Assembly: GCA_038848185.1 (NCBI GenBank)
Contig: JAWCNV010000011.1
Span: forward strand, 1-64,000
Reading direction: 5' to 3'
DNA from: JAAOZP01 sp038848185
GTDB lineage: Archaea > Thermoproteota > EX4484-205 > JAAOZP01
Length of the DNA stretch: 64,000 bases
The notes beneath the pieces are model-generated. The model did not search any database. It was not told the origin of the DNA and worked only from the letters and a program-made list of their open reading frames with translations. The position numbers and the translations under genes were made by a program. Positions 1-8,545 of this stretch are shown here, one piece after another; position 1 is the first letter of the stretch; each line of letters opens with the position of its first letter.

Positions 1-606
1 TCTCTTTAGTTCTTCAACTGGATTCGGATGGTCTTCAATCCTAAGGCTGCAGACTATGTCTTCCCATGGTTTACCGCACGGTTTTGTTTTAACAACGAGC
101 AATGCGGCGGATTGTCTTCCCCTTAGGTCTCCGCCTGCTTCTTCAGCTGCTTCAAGTGTGCTTACTAATCTTTCTGCCAGGCTTCCTGAGCTTGATTCAA
201 AAGCTTTAGCCATCGAGAGCCAGATTTTTTCACTCCTCACCATGTTAGCTTGAACAGTGAAACCGTCGCCAATATAATGGCCTGCAGCCTTTACGCATTT
301 TGAGCCTGTGTGAACTGCAACCTCACCTTCAACGTTTATCATGGCTACCTGCCTTACTTCTCTCTGAGGGTCGACCGTTAGAAGTGCTTTGAGGGCTTGC
401 TCCGGAGTCTTCCCCTGTTTCATGAGAGCTAAGCCAAGTGGCCCATAACTTACTTCAACAATGGATTGCGTTGCAACAACTCCGACACCAGATTCAGCCC
501 AAGGAACAACTGAGCCAACCGAGAACCAGTGGGATTGCACAGCTGCACCCATTTCACCTGTTTTCTTGCAGACTGCGATTATCGAGTAGGTTGAAACTAG
601 CTTCAC
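1..606 (-). CDS. DUF1028 family protein, C-terminus beyond window
   Basis: The minus strand reads open for 202 codons from a GTG at 606 to the left edge, so the C-terminus is missing. The product begins MKLVSTYSIIAVCKKTGEMG and contains SHWFSVGSVVPWAESGVGVV and ATQS..VSYGPLGLALM, which is the typical N-terminal pattern of DUF1028 proteins, a family with an Ntn-hydrolase-like fold and unclear substrate. The GTG start is supported by a TATA-like TTATAAAA at about 628-636, centred roughly 27 nt upstream, which implies a leaderless mRNA. An in-frame ATG does not exist nearby. The family assignment is from memory of its motifs; the enzymatic activity is not known. Confidence 0.85.
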   Translation of the reverse strand, partial: MKLVSTYSIIAVCKKTGEMGAAVQSHWFSVGSVVPWAESGVGVVATQSIVEVSYGPLGLALMKQGKTPEQALKALLTVDPQREVRQVAMINVEGEVAVHTGSKCVKAAGHYIGDGFTVQANMVRSEKIWLSMAKAFESSSGSLAERLVSTLEAAEEAGGDLRGRQSAALLVVKTKPCGKPWEDIVCSLRIEDHPNPVEELKR

Positions 607-648
607 ATGCTACTGAGCGTGGAACCCTTATAAAATCTTTTTCCTTTT

Positions 649-1326
649 TTACTCTTCCTCCTTTCTTTTTGCATCGTATGAAGGGAAGAGGATTTTGTAA
701 ACCTTGTTGAATCTCTTTTTTTCCTCCGGGGTTAATTCCAGCCTGAGAGCCTCTAATTCTTGCATATAAGCCTCTTCTTTCGCCCATAAAAACTCATTAA
801 TCTCTGGTCCTAAAAAATACTTTGCAACAGCTATAAGCATTAGAAGGGCAGCTATGTAAACTATTAGACTGATTGGGTTGCCTCTCGGTGGAAGTGTTAC
901 AGCCATAATTATTAATGCTATTATTAAAAGACTCCAAGTGGTTATTTTCGCCATTCTCCTTCCGTAATCAGGAACCACCTCCCATACATTCTTGTATATA
1001 GTGTTAATTACTTTATAATATAGCTCACCCCATAGCATCTTCTCGTACTTACGGCCGATAATGATGGCGATGGAGAAAGGTATACCTATAGCGATCATAA
1101 ACCCTAATATAAAAACTATGATATTGCCCATATTAATGCCTACAACAACTATTAATATGCCTAAGGGAAGAAATAAAAAAGAGGTTAATATTATACTTAT
1201 CTTAAGCCACTTTCTCTTGAATTTCAGGGCTTCCTCAATGGTCTTATCTTGATCCTCGGGCAAAGCACGTGCCAGTATGAAACTGTTTGGAGTAAAATAA
1301 GGCTTTCGTAAAATTAGCTGACCCAT
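649..1326 (-). CDS. uncharacterised four-helix membrane protein
   Basis: The 225-aa product has four clear hydrophobic segments, at about residues 41-63, 66-89, 129-146 and 151-170, and charged N- and C-terminal tails; the C-terminal tail is strongly charged and ends KRKEEE. It is probably an integral membrane protein of the cytoplasmic membrane. I do not recognise a family. It starts at an ATG and is followed 43 nt downstream by the promoter of the DUF1028 gene on the same strand, so the two are probably separate transcripts. Confidence 0.7.
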   Translation of the reverse strand: MGQLILRKPYFTPNSFILARALPEDQDKTIEEALKFKRKWLKISIILTSFLFLPLGILIVVVGINMGNIIVFILGFMIAIGIPFSIAIIIGRKYEKMLWGELYYKVINTIYKNVWEVVPDYGRRMAKITTWSLLIIALIIMAVTLPPRGNPISLIVYIAALLMLIAVAKYFLGPEINEFLWAKEEAYMQELEALRLELTPEEKKRFNKVYKILFPSYDAKRKEEE

Positions 1327-1869
1327 AAACTAGTTTAAAGATTTCACTCAAGGCTTTAACCCCTTGTTAACTACTTTTTTAGGATTGATAGTAGGATGGA
1401 TGTGACTGAGCCCAGTGAAGAGAAGCAATACGGGTTTTTAAGCCTTTAAGCCAGGTAGCAAACAGGTTTAGAAAAAGAGGGGACCTGTGAACAGTATTAT
1501 GGTGGAGGCTCTTTCCCAAAAAGACGGAAGTAGAATAATGGATGCCCCCCATTCCGATTCAGGCCCGTAATTCATACGAAAGTATCCGCTATTTAAGTAT
1601 AATGCAGCATATTTGGAAAACTTGTTCCACTCCCATAGGCTATCTCAACAATATTATCCTCTGTGTAACGCTCCAATTCTTTGATAAAATACATGAAATA
1701 ATGAGGGTTCGGCACGTTCATCTTGGAAGAATCACATGTTTAAGATATATTTAAGAACTAATTGAAACATGGCTGAAAAGGTTTTTAGCCCTGTTCTAAT
1801 ATTTGGACATGTTGTTCTAAACCCTAGGATAATTAAGGTGATAAACCGTTTGAAAACTGTGAAAACCTG
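1327..1869. other. 543-nt intergenic region, mostly non-coding
   Basis: This AT-rich stretch lies between two divergent genes. It has no RNA gene that I can recognise and no repeat family. The only part with coding appearance is a 42-codon ORF on the minus strand at 1593-1721, listed separately. The rest includes TATA-like stretches (for example around 1434 and 1743-1755). Confidence 0.6.
1593..1721 (-). CDS. 42-aa ORF resembling the start of a methyltransferase-like protein
   Basis: This short ORF contains YFIKELERYTEDNIVEIAYG followed by SGTSF. That is similar to the first helix-strand-loop of SAM-binding Rossmann proteins such as the UPF0146 family (VVEVG.G pattern), after which it stops at a TAA. 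A TATA-like box CTTAAATATATC at about 1744-1755 is centred 27-28 nt upstream of the ATG, which is the spacing seen for leaderless genes elsewhere in the window. It could be a truncated gene that kept its promoter, or a genuine small protein. Protein composition looks natural, but homology is only suggested. Confidence 0.4.
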   Translation of the reverse strand: MNVPNPHYFMYFIKELERYTEDNIVEIAYGSGTSFPNMLHYT

Positions 1870-3753
1870 ATGAAGGAAAACGGTTCCATGGGAAGGATAG
1901 TAATGGTTTTTCTCTCGCTAAGCCTAATTGCCTCAGTCTTCTTAGCAGCTTTCATAGTTAATTCTAAAGGGAACGTCAGCAGGCTGAGAAGCTTCAACTC
2001 TTACGAGGAGATTGAGAGCTTCGTTAAAACCAAGATTGGAGAAGAATACCTTAGAAAGTGCTGGTTTTACTTTATGCCAGATGCCCAGCTTGACTTTTCT
2101 CCAAGCATGGCACTCGGTGTTCCCTTTAGCATCGCTAAAGATGGTTTTGCTTACTCAACCACTAATATTCAGGTTTATGGGGTGGATGAAGCAGACATTA
2201 TTAAAACGGACGGAAGATACCTCTACACGGTTTCTGAAAACAGTGTTTCCATAGTGGAGGCTTATCCTCCTGAGAACATGAAGATAGTCTCCAGGATAGA
2301 GGTTAGTGGCTACCTCATAGGATTATTCATCAACACCAATAGACTCATCATACTCAAGCATGAGAACCCTCCTCTTGAAGAGGATGACTCTTCCTACTAC
2401 TGGCCGTGGGGAACCATGTTGGAGGTCTATGATGTTTCAAACATAAGTAGCCCTACGTTAATAAGGCGAATCTTCATTGATGGAAACTACGTTAGCTCCA
2501 GGATGATTGGAAACTACGTATACATCGTTACGACTAAGCCGTTTATTATGATTCGCGAGCAAGATTTCGAAATCCCGATTCCGAAAATAGTTGACGACAA
2601 TGTTACCAGCAGCATTCCCCCAGAGAAAATATTTTGCTCGAACGATGTTGAAAACCCAGTAAGCTACACGATAATAACTGCAGTCGACCTCTACGCTGAG
2701 GAGGAAGGATTAGAATGTAGGGCCGTTCTAACAGGCTACTCGACGAACATGTATGTTTCCCTGAATAACATATACGTTGCGATGCCTAAGGGAATATGGA
2801 TTTGGAGCAGTGAGGAGTCTACTGAGATACACCGGATTAGGATTAACGGTCTACAAATAGAGTTTGAGGCGAGCGGCAAGGTTCCCGGCAGGATTCTCAA
2901 CCAGTTTTCAATGGACGAGTATGAGGGCTATTTTAGAATAGCTACTACCACTGGTCATGTTGCAAGGTTTCTCAGCGAAGCCTCTAGCGCCAACCATGTT
3001 TATGTTCTGGATTCTGAGACGCTTGAGATCGTAGGTAGGCTTGAAGACCTTGCTCCCGGCGAGGAAATATATTCAGCTAGGTTCATGGGCTCTAGATGTT
3101 ACCTAGTAACCTTCAAGAAGGTTGACCCGCTTTTCACAATAGACCTAAGCAATCCTGCTGAGCCAAAGGTTCTCGGTAAGCTTAAGATACCTGGGTACTC
3201 TGACTATCTTCACCCGTATGATGAGAATCATTTTATAGGAATAGGTAAAGAGACGGTTGAGGCTGAGGAGGGGGATTTCGCGTGGTATCAGGGTTTGAAA
3301 ATATCCTTGTTCGATGTTTCAGATGTTTCCAGCCCAATGGAGGTTGGCAAGATAATCATAGGTGACAGGGGGACGGATTCACCTGTCTTAAGGGATCACC
3401 ATGCTTTCCTCTTCGACAGAAGGAGGAGCCTGCTGGTTATACCGATACTTGAAGCCAAGATATTCCGCGAAAAATACTCCGGCGGTATTCCGCCTAACAC
3501 TTATGGGGAATATGTGTTTCAGGGAGCATACGTCTTCAACATTTCTCCTGATGAGGGAATCAGTCTCCGAGGCAGGATAACGCATCTTGAAAACTCTGAG
3601 GATCTGGAGAAAAGCGGCTACTACTTCACTTCCGAGTATGAAGTGGTGAGGAGCCTCTACATAGGCGATGTGCTGTATACTGTTTCAAATGGGAAGATTA
3701 AGGCAAATAGCATTACAGACCTCTCGGAAATAGCGGAAATCAAACTGAGTTAA
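1870..3753 (+). CDS. exported beta-propeller protein (COG4880 type)
   Basis: The 627-aa product has an N-terminal hydrophobic segment (about residues 9-28), consistent with a signal anchor or signal peptide, so the rest is probably outside the cell. The hallmark VDEADIIKTDGRYLYTVSEN occurs near residue 105, followed by repeated beta-rich units with VYDVSNISSPTLI, LFDVSDVSSPMEVGKI and similar repeats. This matches the archaeal secreted family with a C-terminal beta-propeller distantly related to WD40. The biological role of the family is unknown. The gene stands alone, next to a tRNA pair. Confidence 0.88.
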   Translation: MKENGSMGRIVMVFLSLSLIASVFLAAFIVNSKGNVSRLRSFNSYEEIESFVKTKIGEEYLRKCWFYFMPDAQLDFSPSMALGVPFSIAKDGFAYSTTNIQVYGVDEADIIKTDGRYLYTVSENSVSIVEAYPPENMKIVSRIEVSGYLIGLFINTNRLIILKHENPPLEEDDSSYYWPWGTMLEVYDVSNISSPTLIRRIFIDGNYVSSRMIGNYVYIVTTKPFIMIREQDFEIPIPKIVDDNVTSSIPPEKIFCSNDVENPVSYTIITAVDLYAEEEGLECRAVLTGYSTNMYVSLNNIYVAMPKGIWIWSSEESTEIHRIRINGLQIEFEASGKVPGRILNQFSMDEYEGYFRIATTTGHVARFLSEASSANHVYVLDSETLEIVGRLEDLAPGEEIYSARFMGSRCYLVTFKKVDPLFTIDLSNPAEPKVLGKLKIPGYSDYLHPYDENHFIGIGKETVEAEEGDFAWYQGLKISLFDVSDVSSPMEVGKIIIGDRGTDSPVLRDHHAFLFDRRRSLLVIPILEAKIFREKYSGGIPPNTYGEYVFQGAYVFNISPDEGISLRGRITHLENSEDLEKSGYYFTSEYEVVRSLYIGDVLYTVSNGKIKANSITDLSEIAEIKLS

Positions 3754-3814
3754 CCCCATATTTTTTATAATATATTGCTCATGCGTTTCGACTAAATTAA
3801 GTTTTTATGAAAAA

Positions 3815-3886
3815 TGGACCGGAGGGGACTCGAACCCCTGACCCCCCGAGTGCAAGTCGGGTATTCTACCACTGAACTACCGGCCC
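3815..3886 (-). tRNA. tRNA-Ala (anticodon TGC)
   Basis: The minus strand folds into a 72-nt cloverleaf: acceptor GGGCCGG with CCGGTCC, D arm GTTC/GAAT, anticodon stem CCCGA/TCGGG around loop CTTGCAC (anticodon TGC), T arm AGGGG/CCCCT with TTCGAGT, and discriminator A. The third acceptor pair is G3-U70, the classic alanine identity element. There is no intron and no encoded CCA. A TATA-like TTATATAT lies about 26 nt upstream of the 5' end (around 3908-3916). Confidence 0.97.
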
Positions 3887-4012
3887 CGAAACTAGCTTTC
3901 CCCATACGATATATAATGTTTTCTACTTGTCCCCTATGTTTTACTAGTTTAGGGTTGAAAAGTTTAAAACGGAAGCCTCGTTTAAAACGAGGGTCTGAAC
4001 TCGGCTTTAAAC

Positions 4013-4086
4013 GGCCGCTGTAGCGTAACCAGGCAGCGCGGTGGCCTGTGGAGCCACTTGTCCGAGTTCGAATCTCGGCAGCGGCC
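4013..4086 (+). tRNA. tRNA-His (anticodon GTG)
   Basis: The acceptor GCCGCTG pairs with CAGCGGC, the anticodon stem GTGGC/GCCAC holds loop CTGTGGA (anticodon GTG), and the T arm is CCGAG/CTCGG with TTCGAAT. The discriminator is C and the base before the acceptor stem is G, so the histidine-specific G-1:C73 pair is encoded in the gene. I include G-1 at 4013. No intron and no CCA are present. TTTAAAA at 3981-3987 is a likely TATA element and sits in the loop of a 5-bp hairpin (3976-3992). Confidence 0.96.
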
Positions 4087-4113
4087 CTCCCTTAAGCTGG
4101 CTAAATAAAAAAA

Positions 4114-5853
4114 TTAGCGTGGAGGAGGCGGTGGAGGCGGAAACGTTTGTTGAGCAGACGGTTTTTTCCTAAAGATTAAGACAACAATTACTGCGACTAC
4201 TATTATTACTCCGATTGCCGCGTAGATCCAGATGGGCATAACCTGTAGGCTAAGCGTATATTTTTGGGTGGCTGTGTTGTTAACATTGTCTGAAGCTTCG
4301 ACGCTCCAACTGTGGCTTCCTTCAGCGAGGCTGAGCGTCTTAGTGTAAGAATCCCCGGTTTTATCCATGGCTCCTTGCGATACTCCGTCGACAGTAAGCT
4401 TAACCTCCTTCACTCCTGAATCAGCGTCTGTAACCGTAACGGTGAAGGTTACAGTTGTTGCGCCGAAGTATTGAGTGAGGCTTCCTGTTGGTGATGCGAC
4501 GCTTATTATTGGGGGCGTCTTGTCTAGGAATACGCCTAATGTTTTCTCAGACTCCTCGTTTCCAGCGTTGTCGATGCTGAAATACCCTATTGTATGTGAT
4601 CCTTCAGACAGGTAGGATAATGAGAATTCTGCGGTGTACGTGTTCCAAGTGCCTGAGTCTATTCTATACTTGGTCTCCCTTACTCCGCTGGTGTCGTCCG
4701 CAGCGGAAAATGTGAATACTGTCGCGTCGGAAACGAAGAGAAAAGTGTCAACCGCATACTTTGGTGAGCCGGTATTAACCGTGGTCGTTGGGGCAACAGT
4801 GTCTCTAACAGTAATGAAATCAATATAGGCTTGGGAAGATGAAAAGCCGGAAACAGCTGCAACCAATACTCCATCCTTAGTGTAGTGCTTCACGTCACCG
4901 AAACCTGCAACCCAAACCGAGCTGTCAGACTGGTTAACTTTAACAGTCCATCTAGGTTGTGTTTCAACCTGCTTTAGCAGATTACCATCCTTATCGTATT
5001 TATATAGGCCGCGGCTTGTTGTCAGCCAAAAGCTGTCGTCATTCCTATCCACGCTTACATGAGACGGTCTAGTATCAAGGTCAATTACTTTAACGATATC
5101 CCCGTTGATAGTTATCTTTAGCAATCTATCTTTGCTTCCACTTATTTCAGGATGCTTCCCCTCGCAGACCCATATTGAACCATCGGAAGTAAAATCCACG
5201 GAAAGTGCTGCCCAAGCTATAGGATCCATCGAGAACCTTTTATCGAGATTCCGGTTCAATCTAGTAATGTTGGCCCCAACTATCCAGATGGAATCATGAG
5301 CGTCATCAACAACAATGTTGAAGCCGCCGTAACTTACTTCCTTAACGATATTGCCGTTCTCATCCATCTTTACGATTGTTCTTCCCAAAATAGCGGTGTC
5401 TGTCAAAATATACGTGTCTCCGTTTTCCGAAACATAGATAGAATTTATTCTGAGCGATACTATCGTGGAAGCCTCATTTCTTGTGAAATCGTATTTTATT
5501 AATTGTCCTAATAATTGGTCTACGATTAGACACGTATGCCCACTGTCTGCAGCTGCCAATAGTCTAGGAGGCCCTATATATGTATCTATGCCAAATCTCG
5601 CTACTTCCCTTATCTTACTATGATCTGCTGGATTTATTATTGTGAGCCTATCCTCAAATGGAGGATTTCTAAAATCCGGATCATTGTTTTCCAAGACGTA
5701 GACCAGTGGTGGCACAGGCATAGAGCCGCTTACATTCTTTACGGACACCTTGGGAAAAATGGAAAACACTAGTATAAGAATAAGAATAAGAATGCAACCA
5801 TCAAATATTTGGCAATCACGCTTCTGGGGTGAAGGATTGTTTCTGACAAACAA
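4114..5853 (-). CDS. membrane-anchored surface protein with propeller-like repeats and two Ig-like domains
   Basis: The 579-aa product has an N-terminal hydrophobic stretch (about residues 20-34), then repeat units typical of NHL/streptogramin-lyase-like propellers (SIWVCEG, SFWLTTSRGLYKYDKDGNLL, SVWVAGFGDVKHYTKDGVLV). Two Ig-like modules follow (DDTSGVRETKYRID..., DADSGVKEVKLTVDG...), each with the loop motif NAGN or NVNN. A C-terminal membrane helix (about 543-562) and a short tail of eight prolines end the protein. It is probably anchored in the membrane and exposed outside. The TTG start at 5853 has a TATA-like box around 5878-5888. Function is unknown. Confidence 0.82.
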   Translation of the reverse strand: MFVRNNPSPQKRDCQIFDGCILILILILVFSIFPKVSVKNVSGSMPVPPLVYVLENNDPDFRNPPFEDRLTIINPADHSKIREVARFGIDTYIGPPRLLAAADSGHTCLIVDQLLGQLIKYDFTRNEASTIVSLRINSIYVSENGDTYILTDTAILGRTIVKMDENGNIVKEVSYGGFNIVVDDAHDSIWIVGANITRLNRNLDKRFSMDPIAWAALSVDFTSDGSIWVCEGKHPEISGSKDRLLKITINGDIVKVIDLDTRPSHVSVDRNDDSFWLTTSRGLYKYDKDGNLLKQVETQPRWTVKVNQSDSSVWVAGFGDVKHYTKDGVLVAAVSGFSSSQAYIDFITVRDTVAPTTTVNTGSPKYAVDTFLFVSDATVFTFSAADDTSGVRETKYRIDSGTWNTYTAEFSLSYLSEGSHTIGYFSIDNAGNEESEKTLGVFLDKTPPIISVASPTGSLTQYFGATTVTFTVTVTDADSGVKEVKLTVDGVSQGAMDKTGDSYTKTLSLAEGSHSWSVEASDNVNNTATQKYTLSLQVMPIWIYAAIGVIIVVAVIVVLIFRKKPSAQQTFPPPPPPPR

Positions 5854-6093
5854 TCCGTATAAATATGTAGCTAGTATTATTTATATTTAACTGCAGCCCT
5901 CACGACGATTGCCGGTAACGAGAAAACACTAATATTGTAATTAGAAACATGCTAGGATCGACGGAGATCCTTTTAATTCCCCCTTTTATCTCAACCACTA
6001 TTTAAGCCTCGGAATTGTTGCCCATTATTTTGAATCTCAACTAGTTTTTTAGCGAAAAACGTTTTTAAGCCTCTTAAGAAACGGGGTTAATAG

Positions 6094-6167
6094 GCCTCGG
6101 TAACTCAGCCTGGTAGAGTGGCAGCCTTGTAAGCTGTCAGTCGAGGGTTCAAATCCCTCCCGAGGCT
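6094..6167 (+). tRNA. tRNA-Thr (anticodon TGT)
   Basis: A 74-nt cloverleaf with acceptor GCCTCGG/CCGAGGC, an anticodon stem around loop CTTGTAA (anticodon TGT), T arm GAGGG/CCCTC with TTCAAAT, and discriminator T, which is usual for archaeal threonine tRNAs. It has no intron. TTTTTAAG at 6062-6069 is correctly placed as a TATA element, about 27 nt upstream. Confidence 0.96.
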
Positions 6168-6240
6168 TTTTCAAGTTTCAGAAGAACATACTAGTAATAA
6201 TAGTTCTAAAAAATCTAATTTGGAATTATTTCGATATTAA

Positions 6241-6329
6241 AGCCCCAGGCGAGATTTGAACTCGCGACCTCCTCCTCTCTAGTTTCAGCATTACCAAGGA
6301 GGCGCTCTAACCAGCTGAGCTACTGGGGC
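6241..6329 (-). tRNA. tRNA-Thr (anticodon GGT) with a 15-nt intron
   Basis: The acceptor GCCCCAG pairs with CTGGGGC, discriminator T, T arm GCGAG/CTCGC with TTCAAAT. The anticodon stem CCTCC/GGAGG is interrupted after loop TTGGTA(A) by 15 extra bases (TGCTGAAACTAGAGA or the same shifted by one), i.e. an intron at the canonical position 37/38, at about 6276-6291. Removal leaves a normal 74-nt tRNA with anticodon GGT. The tRNA splicing endonuclease EndA is encoded at 46049. Confidence 0.95.
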
Positions 6330-6598
6330 CTGTAAGATTTTGCTCATCAGATGATTTTAAGCTTTTCCAGACGGTTTCTGAACATGTTTTTCATAGAGCC
6401 GTGTTTCTGAGCTTGGTATGTTTGACTTGTTGAGATCCTATTTTGGTTTTTTCAACTTCTCAGGATTGTTATTTGACGCTGATAAAACTGTGTTCTTCGG
6501 GAGGAGACCTCGTCCCCTGTTTTTCTGAATAAACTAATAAAGGAAGCTGTATTGAAACCCATATAAAAAGCCATATAAGTCAGTTGTTGCACTAAAAA

Positions 6599-7108
6599 AT
6601 GATGCAGAAGATGCTTGTTCAGGACGCTAAAGAGGAGGAGCCTCTTGAGTCAGAGAAGCTTGTCTCCNNNNNNNNNNNNNNNNNNNNNNNNNNNNNNNNN
6701 NNNNNNNNNNNNNNNNNNNNNNNNNNNNNNNNNNNNNNNNNNNNNNNNNNNNNNNNNNNNNNNNCCGAGGTCCTTGAAATAATGGGCATGGTGAAAAAGG
6801 TGGAGAAGAAGATTCATGATACTAAATCCAGTCAAAACAGCAATTTTTCTGAGGACAGTATTGGGAAAATGGAGTCTCTTCTCCAAACCTTGGGACTTGA
6901 AATGACTAAGAGACTTATACTGCTTGCGAATAAGTACGGTATACGGTTTAAGCCTTCGGTAGCCCCCGTGCTGTTGAACGGCGGAAACAAGGAGAAGACT
7001 AGGGAACCTAGTTTCGTCATCGACGATTTCTCCAGCCTTGAGGAGGAGTTGAACAGAGCTTACCGTGTTGCTAGGGAGACTCTGAATAATCTAAGCCGGC
7101 TGGTTTGA
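6599..7108 (+). CDS. uncharacterised protein interrupted by an assembly gap
   Basis: The visible N-terminal part (23 codons, acidic) is followed by 97 N, then a 114-codon C-terminal part rich in helices (EVLEIMGMVKKVEKKIHDTK ... LEEELNRAYRVARETLNNLS). The reading frame agrees across the gap only if the gap has exactly this length, which is not assured, so the two parts may belong to one gene or to two. A TATA-like TATAAG at about 6570-6576 lies 27 nt upstream of the ATG at 6599. The stop is 4 nt before rpiA, so the C-terminal part is in one operon with rpiA and cdvB. No family recognised. Confidence 0.5.
   Translation: MMQKMLVQDAKEEEPLESEKLVSXXXXXXXXXXXXXXXXXXXXXXXXXXXXXXXXXEVLEIMGMVKKVEKKIHDTKSSQNSNFSEDSIGKMESLLQTLGLEMTKRLILLANKYGIRFKPSVAPVLLNGGNKEKTREPSFVIDDFSSLEEELNRAYRVARETLNNLSRLV
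6668..6764. other. assembly gap of 97 N
   Basis: A run of exactly 97 undetermined bases. The second gap in this window has the same length, so this looks like a fixed placeholder and the true gap size is unknown. Confidence 0.97.
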
Positions 7109-7112
7109 AAGG

Positions 7113-7826
7113 ATGAGCGAGACTCTTGCCAGCATGAGAAGGCTCGCTTCTGAGAAAGCCCTCCCTCACGTTGAATCCGGGATGATAGTCGGACTGGGTT
7201 CAGGAAGCACGGTTGCAGATTCTTTTCTACCCTTGCTGGTTGAAAGAGTCAGGAGTGGGGCTATCAGAGACGTCTTCTTCGTCCCCTCCTCCCACCAGAT
7301 AGAGTATAGAGCCTTGGAGATGGGGTTGAAACTTGTCAGCTTCAATCAGGTGGATTACGTGGATGTTACCGTGGATGGTGCAGACCTTGTGGAAAGAGAA
7401 TCCTTAACCGCGGTAAAAGGAGGTGGTGGAGCCTTATTGTTGGAGAAGGTTCTAAGCTCAATCTCGAGGAAAGTAGTGTTAATTGTAGATGAGAAGAAGC
7501 TTGTTGAAAAGATTCCGCCGGGCTACCCCATACCCGTTGAGGTTCTCAAACATATAGTTCTCCTCATTAAGAAAAGGGTTGAGAAGGCTCTTGGAGTAAG
7601 TGTTAAAATCAGAATGGGAACTGGTAAAGTTGGCCCAGTGATAACTGATGCTGGGAACGCTATTCTTGATGTCCCCCTACCGGAAGACTATAGTCCTGAA
7701 CAGCTACATGTTTTTTTAAAAAGTATACCGGGGGTTTTGGACAGCGGTATCTTTAAAGACCTTGTGAACATTGCTTACGTAGGTATGAGTACTGGGGTAT
7801 TAGAGTTGAAAAGGGGAAAATGCTAG
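7113..7826 (+). CDS. rpiA: ribose-5-phosphate isomerase A
   Basis: Interconverts ribose 5-phosphate and ribulose 5-phosphate, supplying ribose for nucleotides and tryptophan/histidine precursors. The 237-aa length is typical of RpiA. Visible family motifs are GLGSGSTVADSF near residue 28 (phosphate-binding loop), VTVDGADLV near 89 and VKGGGGALLLEK near 100 (catalytic region), and LIVDEKKLVEK. It lies 4 nt after the preceding ORF and its stop overlaps the cdvB start by 7 nt, so it is probably co-transcribed with cdvB. Confidence 0.96.
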   Translation: MSETLASMRRLASEKALPHVESGMIVGLGSGSTVADSFLPLLVERVRSGAIRDVFFVPSSHQIEYRALEMGLKLVSFNQVDYVDVTVDGADLVERESLTAVKGGGGALLLEKVLSSISRKVVLIVDEKKLVEKIPPGYPIPVEVLKHIVLLIKKRVEKALGVSVKIRMGTGKVGPVITDAGNAILDVPLPEDYSPEQLHVFLKSIPGVLDSGIFKDLVNIAYVGMSTGVLELKRGKC

Positions 7827-8545
7827 AGATGGAACCTGCGAGCGTTGAAAGGGTGAGGCTCCTGCTCAGGGAATCTTTGACAGACATAGGGCTCGTATCC
7901 TATGATCTTGAGAAGATTGTTCGAAACCTGAAAAGGAAGGATAGCGAGTACCTTGAGAAGATAAGTCTCCTCATGGAGAAGAACGAGCATGAGAGGGCGA
8001 GAGCATATGCTCAGGAGATAGCTATGCTTAGGAGGGTTGCGAAAGTAATCTACCAGTCAAGCCTGCTTGTTTTAACTATCAGGCTCAGGCTTGAAACATT
8101 AGTGGAGTCTGAGGAGCTCTACGGGATGGTGCCCCAATTAACCAGGTTACTGTCCGCAGTAAGCGAGCTGAGTCCGATGCCGAATCTGGAGAAGGAGTTT
8201 ACAGGAATTAAGACGAAGCTTGAGGAAGCTTCCTCCATAATAACTAAGACAACCGATGTTAAAGTAGAAGCTATGGACAACGAGGTTGAGAAGGTGATTA
8301 AGGACGCTGAGAAGCTTGCTTTAATGAAGCTGGAGAACACTTTCCCCAAGGTGCCTCAAACCATTACTCTGAGGGAGGATGTGAAGCAAAGGGTTTTCGA
8401 ATACCTTAAGGCGAATTCAAGCTCCTTTAGCATCGAGAAGTGTGCGAAAGACCTTTCAATGGATAAGGAGGAGGTCGAAAAACTTTTGGACGAGCTTGTC
8501 AAGGAGAGGAAAGTGGTAATAAAACGCGAGGAGGAGCCTGTTTAA
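7820..8545 (+). CDS. cdvB: CdvB, ESCRT-III-like division protein with winged helix
   Basis: CdvB polymerises at mid-cell and drives membrane constriction in archaea that use the Cdv system. The 241-aa product has the charged, helical Snf7/ESCRT-III core (about residues 1-170). A Pro-containing FPKVPQT motif near 175 resembles the MIM2 motif recognised by the MIT domain of CdvC. A C-terminal winged-helix segment (about 187-237, KQRVFEYLKANSSSFSIEKC) corresponds to the part of Sulfolobus CdvB that binds CdvA. It overlaps rpiA by 7 nt and converges with cdvC, the two stop regions overlapping by 4 nt. No cdvA gene is in the window. Family certain; role by homology. Confidence 0.92.
   Translation: MLEMEPASVERVRLLLRESLTDIGLVSYDLEKIVRNLKRKDSEYLEKISLLMEKNEHERARAYAQEIAMLRRVAKVIYQSSLLVLTIRLRLETLVESEELYGMVPQLTRLLSAVSELSPMPNLEKEFTGIKTKLEEASSIITKTTDVKVEAMDNEVEKVIKDAEKLALMKLENTFPKVPQTITLREDVKQRVFEYLKANSSSFSIEKCAKDLSMDKEEVEKLLDELVKERKVVIKREEEPV

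Noticed and set aside
1499..1570. 23-codon ORF starting MVEALSQ, like the start of the protein at 61373
   Set aside because: Only the first 12 bases and seven residues agree; too short to call a gene fragment.
1542..1754. 70-codon ORF on the plus strand
   Set aside because: It lies opposite the better-supported 42-aa minus-strand ORF and has no promoter or protein features.
3976..3992. CCTCG/CGAGG hairpin before tRNA-His as an operator
   Set aside because: Its loop is the TATA box of the tRNA gene; a 5-bp symmetric flank is not enough evidence for regulation.
6418..6528. 36-codon ORF upstream of the gapped gene
   Set aside because: Phe-rich, odd composition and no TATA element at the expected distance.
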